Below are positions 44,056-53,935 of a DNA stretch of 64,000 bases, piece after piece (position 1 is the first letter of the stretch; every line of letters begins with the position of its first letter). Source of the stretch: Psychrobacillus sp042944905 (GTDB lineage: Bacteria; Bacillota; Bacilli; Bacillales_A; Planococcaceae); contig NZ_CP168496.1 in the NCBI RefSeq assembly GCF_042944905.1, positions 3,100,001-3,164,000 of the forward strand. Reading direction: 5' to 3'. The notes beneath the pieces are model-generated. The model had not been told where the DNA came from. It made no database searches and was given only the letters and a program-made list of their open reading frames with translations. A program made the position numbers and the translations under genes.

Positions 44056-45591
44056 TTAATGTTTGAAATGACGAACGCCAGTAAATACCATCGCAATTCC
44101 ATATTCATTTGCTTTGTCTATGGAATCTTGATCTTTGACAGAGCCACCTGTTTGAATTATCGCCGTAATACCAGCTTTAGCAGCTATTTCTACTGTATCG
44201 TTCATTGGGAAAAATGCATCCGATGCTAGTCCTGCTCCTTTTGCACGTTCTCCAGCTTGTTCTAGTGCAATTTTTGCAGATCCTACTCGGTTCATTTGAC
44301 CAGCACCAACACCAATTGTCATGTCTTCTGTAGCAACAACAATTGCGTTCGATTTCACATGTTTTACTACACTCCAACCAAGCTCTAATGCTTTCCATTC
44401 ATCTGCAGTAGGCTCGCGGTCTGTAACGACTTTCACATCTGCATCTTTTAATCCATATGAATCAGGAGATTGAACTAATAACCCACCTTCAACAGATACT
44501 GCGTTCCATGCATCTTTTTTCGTTTGTTCATAAGATATTGTTAGAAGACGAATATTTTTCTTCGCTGTTAACATAGCAATTGCTTCCTCTGAGAATGAAG
44601 GAGCGATGATAATTTCTAAGAAAATACCTGCTAACACTTTTGCAGTTGCTGCGTCTACTTCACGATTTAATGCAACAATTCCACCGAAGATAGAAGTTGA
44701 ATCGGCTTCATATGCTTTATTGAAAGCTGCTGAAATTGTTTCTCCTGTTCCAACACCACAAGGATTCATATGTTTTACTGCTACTGCAGCAGGTATTTCA
44801 AATTCCTTTACAATTTGAAGTGCGGCATTTGCATCTTGAATATTGTTGTAAGAAAGTTCTTTCCCGTGCAATTGCGTTGCAGAAGCAACCGAGAAATCAG
44901 ATCCAAGAGGGCGTTTGTAAAATGCTGCTTGTTGATGAGGATTTTCACCGTAGCGTAATGTTTGTTTACGTTCATAAGTAAGGGTCAAAAGCTCCGGGAA
45001 ATCTTCGCCAGTTAAATCAGTCATGTAGCTAGCAATCAATGCATCATACGCAGCTGTGTGGCGGAAAACTTTTGCAGCTAGCTTACTACGTGTCTCAATT
45101 GTTGTTTCACCAGCTTTTTTTAATTGCTCCAATACTTCTGTATAATCTGAGGCATCTGTTACCACTGTTACATATTGATGATTTTTAGCAGCGGAACGAA
45201 GCATTGATGGACCACCAATATCGATATTTTCAATTGCATCTTCAAACGCAACATCTGGTTTTGAAATCGTTTCGAGGAAAGGATATAAATTCACACATAC
45301 AACTTGAATTGGTGTGATATTATGTTCTTCTAATTGTGCTTGGTGAGAAGGGTCATCATGTTTTGCTAACAATCCACCGTGAATCATCGGATTTAATGTT
45401 TTTACGCGGCCATCCAAAATTTCAGGGAAGTTAGTTACTGCGTCTACGGATGTAATTGATACACCATTTTGTTCTAAAAATGATTTTGTCCCACCAGTTG
45501 ATAAAATTTCATATCCAAGCTGTTCTAGCTCTTTTGCAAATTCAAGAATCCCTGATTTATCTGACACACTTATTAATGCACGTTTTGACAC
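44056..45591 (-). CDS. purH: AICAR transformylase / IMP cyclohydrolase PurH
   Basis: A 511-residue bifunctional enzyme for the last two steps to IMP. The N-terminal cyclohydrolase (MGS-like) has SVSDKSGI and ILSTGGTKSFL; the C-terminal transformylase has LRYGENPHQQAAFY and AVKHMNPCGVG. The start is GTG 45591, seven bases after AAAGGAGG. Confidence 0.96.
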   Translation of the reverse strand: MSKRALISVSDKSGILEFAKELEQLGYEILSTGGTKSFLEQNGVSITSVDAVTNFPEILDGRVKTLNPMIHGGLLAKHDDPSHQAQLEEHNITPIQVVCVNLYPFLETISKPDVAFEDAIENIDIGGPSMLRSAAKNHQYVTVVTDASDYTEVLEQLKKAGETTIETRSKLAAKVFRHTAAYDALIASYMTDLTGEDFPELLTLTYERKQTLRYGENPHQQAAFYKRPLGSDFSVASATQLHGKELSYNNIQDANAALQIVKEFEIPAAVAVKHMNPCGVGTGETISAAFNKAYEADSTSIFGGIVALNREVDAATAKVLAGIFLEIIIAPSFSEEAIAMLTAKKNIRLLTISYEQTKKDAWNAVSVEGGLLVQSPDSYGLKDADVKVVTDREPTADEWKALELGWSVVKHVKSNAIVVATEDMTIGVGAGQMNRVGSAKIALEQAGERAKGAGLASDAFFPMNDTVEIAAKAGITAIIQTGGSVKDQDSIDKANEYGIAMVFTGVRHFKH

Positions 45592-45627
45592 AATATTTCC
45601 TCCTTTTATTTGCAAAAGCCGGTAATA

Positions 45628-46200
45628 TTACCGGCTCCATAAGTCTTGTAAGGTCTTTGTATATAATGCATGCTCTACTGCATGAATTCGCTCTTCTGTT
45701 TTCTCTCTATCTCCGTTCACTACTTCCACTGCCTGTTGGGCCAAAATGGGACCTGTATCCATGCCAGCATCTACAAAGTGAACAGATACACCAGTAATCT
45801 TCACCCCATATGCCATCGCTTGTCCGATTGCATCTTTTCCTGGAAACGCCGGAAGCAAGGATGGATGGATATTAATAATTCTATTTGGATATGCATCGAG
45901 TAATACACTCCCAATTAAACGCATATATCCAGCAAGAACAATCCATTCGACATCAAGCTCCGAAAGCTTTTGTAAAATAACTTGTTCGTATGCTTCCTTT
46001 GATGGAAATTCGGATGGTTTAATTGCTAAAGTTTCAATTTCTGCAAGTCGAGCACGTTCTACTACATAGGCATCAGGTTTGTCGGTCACAACTAACACCG
46101 CTTGTCCAGCCAAAGTACCATCACTTACAGCATCGTGAATAGCTTGGAAGTTACTTCCACTTCCTGATGCAAAGACTGCAAATTTTGGTGTTCGAGCCAT
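45628..46200 (-). CDS. purN: GAR transformylase PurN
   Basis: A 190-residue folate-dependent formyltransferase for the third step. FASGSGSNFQAI, the catalytic Asn-His-Asp set in NIHPSLLPAFPGKDA and VHFVDAGMDTGPI are present. Its ATG shares one base with the purM stop codon. Confidence 0.95.
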   Translation of the reverse strand: MARTPKFAVFASGSGSNFQAIHDAVSDGTLAGQAVLVVTDKPDAYVVERARLAEIETLAIKPSEFPSKEAYEQVILQKLSELDVEWIVLAGYMRLIGSVLLDAYPNRIINIHPSLLPAFPGKDAIGQAMAYGVKITGVSVHFVDAGMDTGPILAQQAVEVVNGDREKTEERIHAVEHALYTKTLQDLWSR

Positions 46201-47255
46201 TACACTAAACTCCCATCATGCGTTCCGTTGAATAAAACACCTTCACCTTTCACAACACGACCGATTATATACGCTTTTTCCCCATGGGCTTCTGCAATTG
46301 CAATTGTTTTTTCTGCTTCCTCGGTTGAAAGTGCTAAAACAAATCCAATACCCATATTGAAAACATTATATAAATCACGATCGGACAACTCGCCTTTTTC
46401 TTTCAAGAAATGGAAAACAGGAAGTACTTCCCATGAACCTAAATCGATTTCTACAGCTAACCCTTCAGGCATCATGCGCGGTAGATTTTCATAAAATCCG
46501 CCACCCGTTATATGGGCCATTCCGTGAATTTCAAGCTCCTGATGCATCTCCATTACAGGCTTCGCGTAAATTTTAGTTGGTGTTAAAAGTGCTTTCCCTA
46601 TTTCGCCAAGTTCTTCATACCCCTCCACTACTGCTTCAGTAGAGTATCGTTTATCTTCAAATACAATTTTACGCACGAGAGAATATCCATTCGAATGAAC
46701 ACCACTAGAAGCAATACCAACTAGCACATCTCCATCAGCAATTTTCTCTCCAGTTACGATTTTAGACTTTTCACAAGCACCAACGGCAAATCCAGCTAAG
46801 TCATACTCGTCTTCCTCATATAAACCTGGCATTTCAGCTGTTTCGCCACCGATTAAAGCTGCTCCAGACTGAACACATCCATCAGCGACACCTTTTACGA
46901 TTTGTTCAATACGTTCAGGAACTGCTTTTCCTACCGCTACATAATCCAGGAAAAATAATGGTTCAGCTCCTTGAGCCACGATATCGTTAACACACATTGC
47001 CACACAATCCACACCGATTGTATCGTGCGAATCCGTCATAAATGCTAGTTTTAACTTGGTGCCAACACCGTCTGTCCCAGAAATTAAGACAGGTTCTTTA
47101 TAATTCAATGAAGATAAATCAAACATCCCACCGAAACCACCGAAAGTCCCCATGATTCCTTTTCTAGCTGTCCGTTCGACATGTGACTTCATTCTTTTCA
47201 CTGCTTCATAGCCAGCTTCAATATTTACGCCTGCTTTTTCATATGCTTTTGACAT
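46200..47255 (-). CDS. purM: AIR synthetase PurM
   Basis: A 351-residue enzyme closing the imidazole ring (FGAM to AIR). SGTDGVGTKLKLA, DCVAMCVNDIVAQGAEPLFF and GGETAEMPGLY are the family marks. The start ATG 47255 has GGGGGAT-like sequence upstream, eleven bases after purF. Confidence 0.95.
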   Translation of the reverse strand: MSKAYEKAGVNIEAGYEAVKRMKSHVERTARKGIMGTFGGFGGMFDLSSLNYKEPVLISGTDGVGTKLKLAFMTDSHDTIGVDCVAMCVNDIVAQGAEPLFFLDYVAVGKAVPERIEQIVKGVADGCVQSGAALIGGETAEMPGLYEEDEYDLAGFAVGACEKSKIVTGEKIADGDVLVGIASSGVHSNGYSLVRKIVFEDKRYSTEAVVEGYEELGEIGKALLTPTKIYAKPVMEMHQELEIHGMAHITGGGFYENLPRMMPEGLAVEIDLGSWEVLPVFHFLKEKGELSDRDLYNVFNMGIGFVLALSTEEAEKTIAIAEAHGEKAYIIGRVVKGEGVLFNGTHDGSLV

Positions 47256-47266
47256 GTAGAATCCCC

Positions 47267-48688
47267 CTATCGAACAAGCTCTTTTTCATGTGGTAATTTT
47301 GTACTTGGAGAAATTGGCGTAGGATATTCGCCTGTAAAACATGCTAAACAATGTCCGCAATTTTTCCCTTCATCCGTTCTGCCAATTGCTGATACCATGC
47401 CTTCTACAGATAAAAATGAAAGCGAGTCTGCACCTATTAACTCGCGCATCTCTTCCACACTATTGTTAGATGCGATCAATTCCTCATCAGAACTAATATC
47501 AATTCCATAAAAGCACGGGTTTTTTAGAGGAGGTGAACTTATAACAACATGTACTTCCTTAGCTCCCGCATCTTTTAACATTTTCACAATGCGTCGTGAA
47601 GTTGTTCCACGGACAATTGAATCATCCACCATCACAACACGTTTGCCATTTACCACTTGACGAACTGGCGATAGTTTCATTTTCACACCACGTTCTCGTA
47701 AATCTTGCGAAGGCTGGATAAACGTACGTCCAACATAGCGATTCTTAATAAGACCTAATTCATATGGAATACCTGTTGCTTCTGAAAATCCGATTGCTGC
47801 AGAAATACTAGAATCCGGTACTCCTGTAACAAGATCAGCTTCCACTTGAATTTCTTTTGCTAACTGTATACCAAGGCGTTTTCTTGCGCTATGAATATTA
47901 ATACCGTCAATATCAGAATCCGGACGGGAGAAATACACATATTCCATCGTGCAAATCGCACGTTCTGCTGGTTCTGAGAAACGCTCAGATCGCAAGCCCT
48001 GATCATTAATAATAAGTAACTCTCCTGGCTCTACTGAACGAATAACTTCCGCTCCGATTAAATCGAACGCACTCGTTTCGGATGCTACAACCCACGCATC
48101 ACCTAGTTTCCCTAAAGAAAGCGGTCGCATGCCGTGAGGATCTTGCGCTACCATCATTTCATCTTCAGTAAGAATTATAAATGCAAATGCGCCGTCTAAT
48201 AATTTTAGTGCTTGTTTTGCACGTTCCTCTAAAGAAGTATGACGACTCTTTTTCAATAAATGCGCTAACACTTCTGTATCGGAAGTTGTCTGAAAAATAC
48301 TTCCTTGCTGCTCCAAACTACGCTTTAATCGATTCGCATTTACAATATTTCCGTTATGCGCAATGGCAAGACTACCAGTAGTCGAGTTAAAAAGTAATGG
48401 TTGCACATTTTCAATTCCAGATCCGCCTGCAGTTGCATAACGAACATGTGCAATGGCAGCCTTTCCTTCTAACTTTTCAAGTTTCCCATTACTGAAAACA
48501 TCGTTTACTAGTCCTTCACCTTTAACAGCACGTAAAAATTCTCCATCTGTTACAACAATACCAGCACCTTCTTGCCCTCTATGTTGAAGTGCATGTAATC
48601 CATAATAGCTAATTGGTGCTGGATCTGGATGTCCCCAAATCCCAAAAACGCCACATTCTTCGTTTAAGCCTCTGAGTTCAGCAAGCAT
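47267..48688 (-). CDS. purF: Glutamine PRPP amidotransferase PurF
   Basis: A 473-residue enzyme of the committed step. The N-terminal 11-residue propeptide (MLAELRGLNEE) precedes Cys12, which becomes the catalytic N-terminal Cys (CGVFGIWG). The glutaminase domain is followed by the PRPP site VVMVDDSIVRGTTS. Cysteines in NCGHCLACF fit the oxygen-sensitive iron-sulphur cluster of the B. subtilis-type enzyme. ATG 48688 overlaps purL by 25 bases. Confidence 0.96.
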   Translation of the reverse strand: MLAELRGLNEECGVFGIWGHPDPAPISYYGLHALQHRGQEGAGIVVTDGEFLRAVKGEGLVNDVFSNGKLEKLEGKAAIAHVRYATAGGSGIENVQPLLFNSTTGSLAIAHNGNIVNANRLKRSLEQQGSIFQTTSDTEVLAHLLKKSRHTSLEERAKQALKLLDGAFAFIILTEDEMMVAQDPHGMRPLSLGKLGDAWVVASETSAFDLIGAEVIRSVEPGELLIINDQGLRSERFSEPAERAICTMEYVYFSRPDSDIDGINIHSARKRLGIQLAKEIQVEADLVTGVPDSSISAAIGFSEATGIPYELGLIKNRYVGRTFIQPSQDLRERGVKMKLSPVRQVVNGKRVVMVDDSIVRGTTSRRIVKMLKDAGAKEVHVVISSPPLKNPCFYGIDISSDEELIASNNSVEEMRELIGADSLSFLSVEGMVSAIGRTDEGKNCGHCLACFTGEYPTPISPSTKLPHEKELVR

Positions 48689-50895
48689 GGGATTGCTCCT
48701 TTCCAAGCGGAACGGAATTCGTCAACAGAACCGTTAATCCATTCAGTTCCATCCTCGTTGGAAATAATCACTTTATTCGCATCTGTAACTGTACCAATGC
48801 GAACTGCATCTTGCATGAATTCTTCAAACTTCTCTACATGTTCAGGTTTAACTGTAATTAAGAAACGTGATTGAGATTCACTAAATAACGCTGTTGTTGG
48901 AGATCCAGATAGTGTGACTTCTACTCCGAGACCTTTAGCACCAAATGTTTTTTCCGCTAACGCTACTGCAAGTCCGCCTTCCGCAAGATCATGTGCAGAT
49001 TGTACAACCCCTGCTCTGATTGCATTAAGAAGTGCTGTTTGACGTGCTACTTCTACTTGAAGGTCAATAGATGGTGCTTGACCGAAAATACGCTTCTCTA
49101 CTAATTTCTGAAGTTCAGATCCACCAAATTCCGTTTTTGTCTCACCAATTACGTAAACAATATCTCCGCCTTGTTTAACAAATTGAGTCGTTACATGCGC
49201 CAAATCCTCTACTAGTCCAACAAGACCGATTGTTGGCGTTGGATAAACTGCTGTTCCACTACGTTCGTTGTACAATGAAACATTCCCACCAATAACAGGT
49301 GATTCTAGTGCAATACATGCTTCCGAAATACCGTCTGCAGATTTCTCTAACTGCCAGAATATTTCAGGGTTTTCTGGGTTCCCAAAATTTAAGCAGTCAG
49401 TAATTGCAAGTGGCTTAGCACCAGAACATACAACATTACGTGCAGCTTCCGCTACAGCAATTTTCCCACCTGTAAATGGATCCAAATAAATATATCTAGA
49501 GTTACAATCTGTCGTCATTGCTAATCCTTTATTCGTGCCACGAACGCGAACTACTGCAGCATCTGAACCAGGTGTAACTACTGTACTTGTACGAACTTGA
49601 TAGTCATATTGATCATAAACCCATTCCTTTGAAGCGATCGTTGGTTGTTGCAATAGGCTTAATAAAGTTTCTTTATAATCCGAAACTGCTGGCTCTAAAT
49701 TTTCCATGGATTGGAATTCAGTATAATAAGCAGGTACAGACGATGGCTTGTAATACACTGGAGCTTCTTCTGCAAGTGCATCCGCCGGAACTTCTGCCAC
49801 AACTTCTCCGTTATGAAGTAAACGAAGCATTTTATCGTTTGTTACTTTACCAACAGCTACACAGTCTAAACCATACTTTTCAAAAATCTGCACGATTTCA
49901 TCTTCGCGACCTTTTTTCACAACGATTAACATACGTTCTTGTGATTCAGAAAGCATCATTTCATATGCAGTCATGCCAGTTTCACGTTGGGGTACAAAAT
50001 CTAAGTTCATTTCTACGCCGTAACCAGCTTTTGAAGCCATTTCTGCAGATGATGAAGTTAAACCTGCAGCACCCATATCTTGAATACCGATTAAAGCATC
50101 TGATTTGATTATCTCTAAACAAGCTTCAAGTAAAAGTTTCTCCATGAATGGATCTCCAACTTGAACTGCTGGACGCTTTTCTTCTGAAGCTTCAGTTAAT
50201 TCTTCCGATGCGAATGTCGCACCATGTATACCGTCACGACCAGTTTTTGCCCCAGCATACATTACTGTGTTTCCCTCTCCGGCAGCAATTCCTTTTTGAA
50301 TATCTTCATGATTGATCAATCCAACACACATTGCATTCACAAGGGGATTTCCTTCGTAGCAATCGTCAAATTGAATTTCTCCACCAACTGTCGGAATACC
50401 GATACAGTTCCCATATCCTGCAATCCCCGCTACTACTTCTTCAAATAAGTACTTCACACGAGGTGTTTTTAATTCGCCGAAACGAAGCGAATTTAGCAAT
50501 GCAATTGGACGAGCTCCCATGGAGAACACATCACGAATAATTCCACCAACACCAGTTGCAGCACCTTGGTAAGGTTCGATTGCAGAAGGGTGATTATGTG
50601 ATTCCATTTTGAACACAACCGCTTGACCATCGCCAATATCAACAATTCCAGCACCTTCTCCTGGTCCTTGTAGTACTTGAGGACCTTTCGTAGGGAACTT
50701 GCGTAATACTGGTTTAGAGTTTTTATACGAGCAATGTTCCGACCACATAACAGAGAATAATCCAGTCTCTGTATAGTTGGGTAGACGACCTAAAATCTTT
50801 TCTACCATGTCAAATTCTTCGTCTGACATCCCCATTTGAGCATATAATTTTTGTTCTTTAATTTGCGTTGGATTTGGTTCAAGCATGACTGACAT
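48664..50895 (-). CDS. purL: FGAM synthase subunit PurL (small type)
   Basis: The 743-residue synthetase subunit of the three-part PurLQS complex converting FGAR to FGAM. It has MWSEHCSYKNSK, FKMESHNHPSAIEPYQGAATGVGG-type substrate loop (class mark) and two AIRS domains. Its length is that of the small Gram-positive PurL, requiring separate PurS and PurQ. Overlaps purQ by 17 and purF by 25 bases. Confidence 0.96.
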   Translation of the reverse strand: MSVMLEPNPTQIKEQKLYAQMGMSDEEFDMVEKILGRLPNYTETGLFSVMWSEHCSYKNSKPVLRKFPTKGPQVLQGPGEGAGIVDIGDGQAVVFKMESHNHPSAIEPYQGAATGVGGIIRDVFSMGARPIALLNSLRFGELKTPRVKYLFEEVVAGIAGYGNCIGIPTVGGEIQFDDCYEGNPLVNAMCVGLINHEDIQKGIAAGEGNTVMYAGAKTGRDGIHGATFASEELTEASEEKRPAVQVGDPFMEKLLLEACLEIIKSDALIGIQDMGAAGLTSSSAEMASKAGYGVEMNLDFVPQRETGMTAYEMMLSESQERMLIVVKKGREDEIVQIFEKYGLDCVAVGKVTNDKMLRLLHNGEVVAEVPADALAEEAPVYYKPSSVPAYYTEFQSMENLEPAVSDYKETLLSLLQQPTIASKEWVYDQYDYQVRTSTVVTPGSDAAVVRVRGTNKGLAMTTDCNSRYIYLDPFTGGKIAVAEAARNVVCSGAKPLAITDCLNFGNPENPEIFWQLEKSADGISEACIALESPVIGGNVSLYNERSGTAVYPTPTIGLVGLVEDLAHVTTQFVKQGGDIVYVIGETKTEFGGSELQKLVEKRIFGQAPSIDLQVEVARQTALLNAIRAGVVQSAHDLAEGGLAVALAEKTFGAKGLGVEVTLSGSPTTALFSESQSRFLITVKPEHVEKFEEFMQDAVRIGTVTDANKVIISNEDGTEWINGSVDEFRSAWKGAIPCLLNSEA

Positions 50896-51565
50896 GTGAT
50901 TCCCTCCACTGTTTCACGATTGATTTGAATAGCGCTAGTCCATCTGATCCGCCCATAATGTCATTTGCAGCACGTTCTGGGTGAGGCATCATGCCAAGGA
51001 CATTTCCTTTTTCATTGACAATACCTGCAATATCTTCCATACTTCCATTTGGATTTTCAGAAGCATACGTGAAAACGATTTGGTTATTTTCTTTTAAACT
51101 AGCAAGCGTTTCTTCGTCGCAATAATAGTTTCCTTCGCCATGCGCTATTGGAATTCGAATCACTTCGTCTTTTGCGTATTCAGAAGTAAATAGTGTTTCA
51201 TTGTTAACAACTTTCAAATCTATCGTACGACACATGAATTTAAGGTTTTTGTTTCTTAGAAGTGCTCCCGGTAGAAGCCCAGCTTCTGTTAATACTTGGA
51301 AACCGTTGCAAACGCCTAGAATTGGCTTGCCAGCTTCGGCTGCTTTAATAACTTCAGACATAACGTTTGAAAAACGAGAAATCGCACCACAACGTAGGTA
51401 GTCTCCGTAAGCAAAGCCTCCAGGCAATAATACTCCGTCGTATCCACTTAAATCCGTTTGATCATGCCAAACATAGTCCACTTCTTCCCCTAGCTCATCT
51501 TTAATCGCATGGTACATATCTAAATCACAGTTCGATCCTGGAAAAACGATTACTGCGAACTTCAT
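50879..51565 (-). CDS. purQ: FGAM synthase glutaminase subunit PurQ
   Basis: A 228-residue class I glutamine amidotransferase feeding ammonia to PurL. FPGSNCDLDMYHA at the start, nucleophile Cys in ILGVCNGFQVL and the His in MMPHPERAAN are visible. ATGA overlap with purS. Confidence 0.96.
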   Translation of the reverse strand: MKFAVIVFPGSNCDLDMYHAIKDELGEEVDYVWHDQTDLSGYDGVLLPGGFAYGDYLRCGAISRFSNVMSEVIKAAEAGKPILGVCNGFQVLTEAGLLPGALLRNKNLKFMCRTIDLKVVNNETLFTSEYAKDEVIRIPIAHGEGNYYCDEETLASLKENNQIVFTYASENPNGSMEDIAGIVNEKGNVLGMMPHPERAANDIMGGSDGLALFKSIVKQWRESHVSHA

Positions 51566-51816
51566 TTGGTAACAGCCTCCTCAACATCGTAACGATAGTC
51601 TTCGATCACTGTATTTGTTAGTAGCTTTTCACACATTTCTTTTACGAGTACGTCCAAATCCCGATCGCTTTCTTCGATTTGAAGCTCTAGAAATTTACCG
51701 ATTCGTACATCTTTCACTTCGTTGTAATTCATGGAATGAAGAGCCCCCATAACTGCAGAACCTTGTGGATCTAAAACACTTTCACGTAACGTCACATATA
51801 CTTTAACTTTTTTCAT
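51562..51816 (-). CDS. purS: FGAM synthase subunit PurS
   Basis: An 84-residue bridging subunit of the PurLQS complex. VTLRESVLDPQGSAV and VRIGKFLEL match the family. Overlaps purC and purQ by four bases each. Confidence 0.94.
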   Translation of the reverse strand: MKKVKVYVTLRESVLDPQGSAVMGALHSMNYNEVKDVRIGKFLELQIEESDRDLDVLVKEMCEKLLTNTVIEDYRYDVEEAVTK

Positions 51817-52529
51817 TTTGATAATCCTCCTAGGCGGGAAAGTATTATTTCATAAACTTCTGTTAAACTTCCTAAATTACGTCTGAATACATCTTTATCC
51901 AGTTTGTTGTTTGTTTCGTCATCCCATAGTCTGCAAGTATCTGGAGAAATCTCATCTGCAAGTAGTATTTCACCGTTTGCAGTTTTCCCAAATTCTAGTT
52001 TGAAGTCTACTAGAGTTACACCTATTTCCTTGAAAATTGGCTGTAACACTTGGTTGATATCCAGTGCTTTTCTATTAAGTGTCTCTATTTCTTCAGGTTT
52101 CGCAAGTTCAAGTAATTCAATATGTGCGTCTGTCAGTAATGGATCTCCAAGTGCATCATCTTTGTAATAAAATTCAACGATTGGATGTTTTAGAAGAATT
52201 CCTTCGTCCATTCCTAATCTTTTAGCAAGACTTCCTGCTGCTACATTTCGAACAACAACTTCTAGTGGGATAATCTCCACTTTTCTTACAAGTTGTTCAT
52301 TCTCTGAAATTTGCTCTACAAAGTGAGATTCAATTCCATTTTTTTTCAATTGTTGAAATAGAATCGTTGTAATTTTATTGTTTAAATTGCCTTTTCCATC
52401 TATTTCTTCTTTTTTCTCTCCGTTGAAAGCTGTAGCACTATCCTTATAAGAAACAAAAAGGATATTTTCATCTTCTGTTGCGAATAATTGTTTTGCTTTA
52501 CCTTCGTATAATAGACGACCTTTTTTCAC
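51813..52529 (-). CDS. purC: SAICAR synthetase PurC
   Basis: A 238-residue ATP-dependent ligase adding aspartate to CAIR. It has LLYEGKAKQLF, SYKDSATAFNG, VVRNVAAGSLAKRLG and LADEISPDTCRLWD. The GTG start 52529 is preceded by GGAGGGG; an in-frame ATG at 52559 lies before that site. Confidence 0.95.
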   Translation of the reverse strand: MKKGRLLYEGKAKQLFATEDENILFVSYKDSATAFNGEKKEEIDGKGNLNNKITTILFQQLKKNGIESHFVEQISENEQLVRKVEIIPLEVVVRNVAAGSLAKRLGMDEGILLKHPIVEFYYKDDALGDPLLTDAHIELLELAKPEEIETLNRKALDINQVLQPIFKEIGVTLVDFKLEFGKTANGEILLADEISPDTCRLWDDETNNKLDKDVFRRNLGSLTEVYEIILSRLGGLSK

Positions 52530-52623
52530 TGGTAACCCCTCCAAAAAGTGAAGCTTCAATCAGTTGGATATTTCCCCAACTGATTGTTAGCTGAATGAAT
52601 TTCCCGAATCCACTAATGTGCCA

Positions 52624-53919
52624 TTAATTTAGCCCTAAACGTTCAAAAATCATATCTACATGCTGAATGTGATAATTGTAGTCAAAGCAATCATCTAAAT
52701 TTTCTTTTGTTAATAAAGAAGTGATTTTTTCATCGGCATCCACAAATGTACGAAAAGCAGTTTGAGATTCCCATGCTTGCATCGCTAGTGGTTGTACCGT
52801 GTCATATGCTGTTTCACGAGCTAGACCTTTGTCAATAAGTGCAAGAAGGACTCGTTGGGAATAAATTAATCCTAAAGTAGAATCCATATTACGTTTCATG
52901 TTTTCAGGGAACACTGTTAAGTTTTTCACAATATTACTGAAACGATTTAACATATAATTAAGTGCAATGGTTGCATCTGGTAAAATAACTCGTTCTGCTG
53001 AGGAATGAGAGATATCTCTTTCATGCCATAAAGCAACGTTTTCATATGCAGTCATCATGTAACCACGAATTAATCTTGAAAGTCCTACCATATTTTCTGA
53101 ACCAATTGGATTTCGTTTATGTGGCATTGCAGAAGATCCTTTTTGCCCTTTAGAGAAAAATTCTTCTACCTCACGAGTTTCTGATTTTTGTAACCCGCGA
53201 ACTTCAGTTGCAAATTTTTCAATAGAAGTTGCAATTAATGCGATCGTGCTCATATATTGTGCGTGTCGGTCACGTTGCAATGTTTGAGTGGAGATTGGAG
53301 ATGCCGCTAATCCTAATTTTTCACAAACATATTGTTCTACGAATGGGTCTATATTCGCATATGTTCCTACAGCGCCTGACATCTTTCCTGTTTCAATCGT
53401 TTTAGCAGCTGCTTCAAATCGTTCTAAATTACGTCTCATTTCTTCTGTCCAAAGCGCAAGTTTAAGTCCAAAAGTTGTTGGCTCTGCATGTACTCCATGC
53501 GTACGCCCCATCATTACTGTGTATTTATGTTCTTTCGCTTTATTTTCAAGAATTTCGATAAAGTTAAGGATATCCTTACGTAAAATAACATTCGCTTGTT
53601 TTATTAAATACGAAAGAGCTGTATCTACTACGTCTGTTGAAGTTAGACCATAATGTACCCATTTTCGCTCCTCTCCAAGTGTTTCAGAAACCGCGCGAGT
53701 GAATGCTACTACATCATGTCTCGTTTCTTTTTCAATTTCTAAAATACGGTCCACATTGAACGATGCGTTTTTACGAATTGTTACAACGTCCTCTTTTGGA
53801 ATATCCCCAATTTCAGCCCATGCTTCACATGCTAATATTTCTACTTCCAACCATGCATTGTATTTGTTTTCTTCTGTCCAAATTGCTCCCATTTCAGGGC
53901 GTGTATAACGTTCTATCAT
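52624..53919 (-). CDS. purB: Adenylosuccinate lyase PurB
   Basis: A 431-residue fumarase-superfamily enzyme acting twice in purine synthesis (SAICAR to AICAR, adenylosuccinate to AMP). TSTDVVDTALS, GRTHGVHAEPTTFG and the signature loop KGSSAMPHKRNPIGSEN are present. ATG 53919 has AAAGGAG upstream. Confidence 0.96.
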   Translation of the reverse strand: MIERYTRPEMGAIWTEENKYNAWLEVEILACEAWAEIGDIPKEDVVTIRKNASFNVDRILEIEKETRHDVVAFTRAVSETLGEERKWVHYGLTSTDVVDTALSYLIKQANVILRKDILNFIEILENKAKEHKYTVMMGRTHGVHAEPTTFGLKLALWTEEMRRNLERFEAAAKTIETGKMSGAVGTYANIDPFVEQYVCEKLGLAASPISTQTLQRDRHAQYMSTIALIATSIEKFATEVRGLQKSETREVEEFFSKGQKGSSAMPHKRNPIGSENMVGLSRLIRGYMMTAYENVALWHERDISHSSAERVILPDATIALNYMLNRFSNIVKNLTVFPENMKRNMDSTLGLIYSQRVLLALIDKGLARETAYDTVQPLAMQAWESQTAFRTFVDADEKITSLLTKENLDDCFDYNYHIQHVDMIFERLGLN

Positions 53920-53935
53920 TAATATTGCTCCTTTT

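Noticed and set aside
43521..44066. 181-codon frame on the plus strand
   Set aside because: Antisense to purD, rich in His, Cys and Phe, no binding site; a shadow of the real gene.
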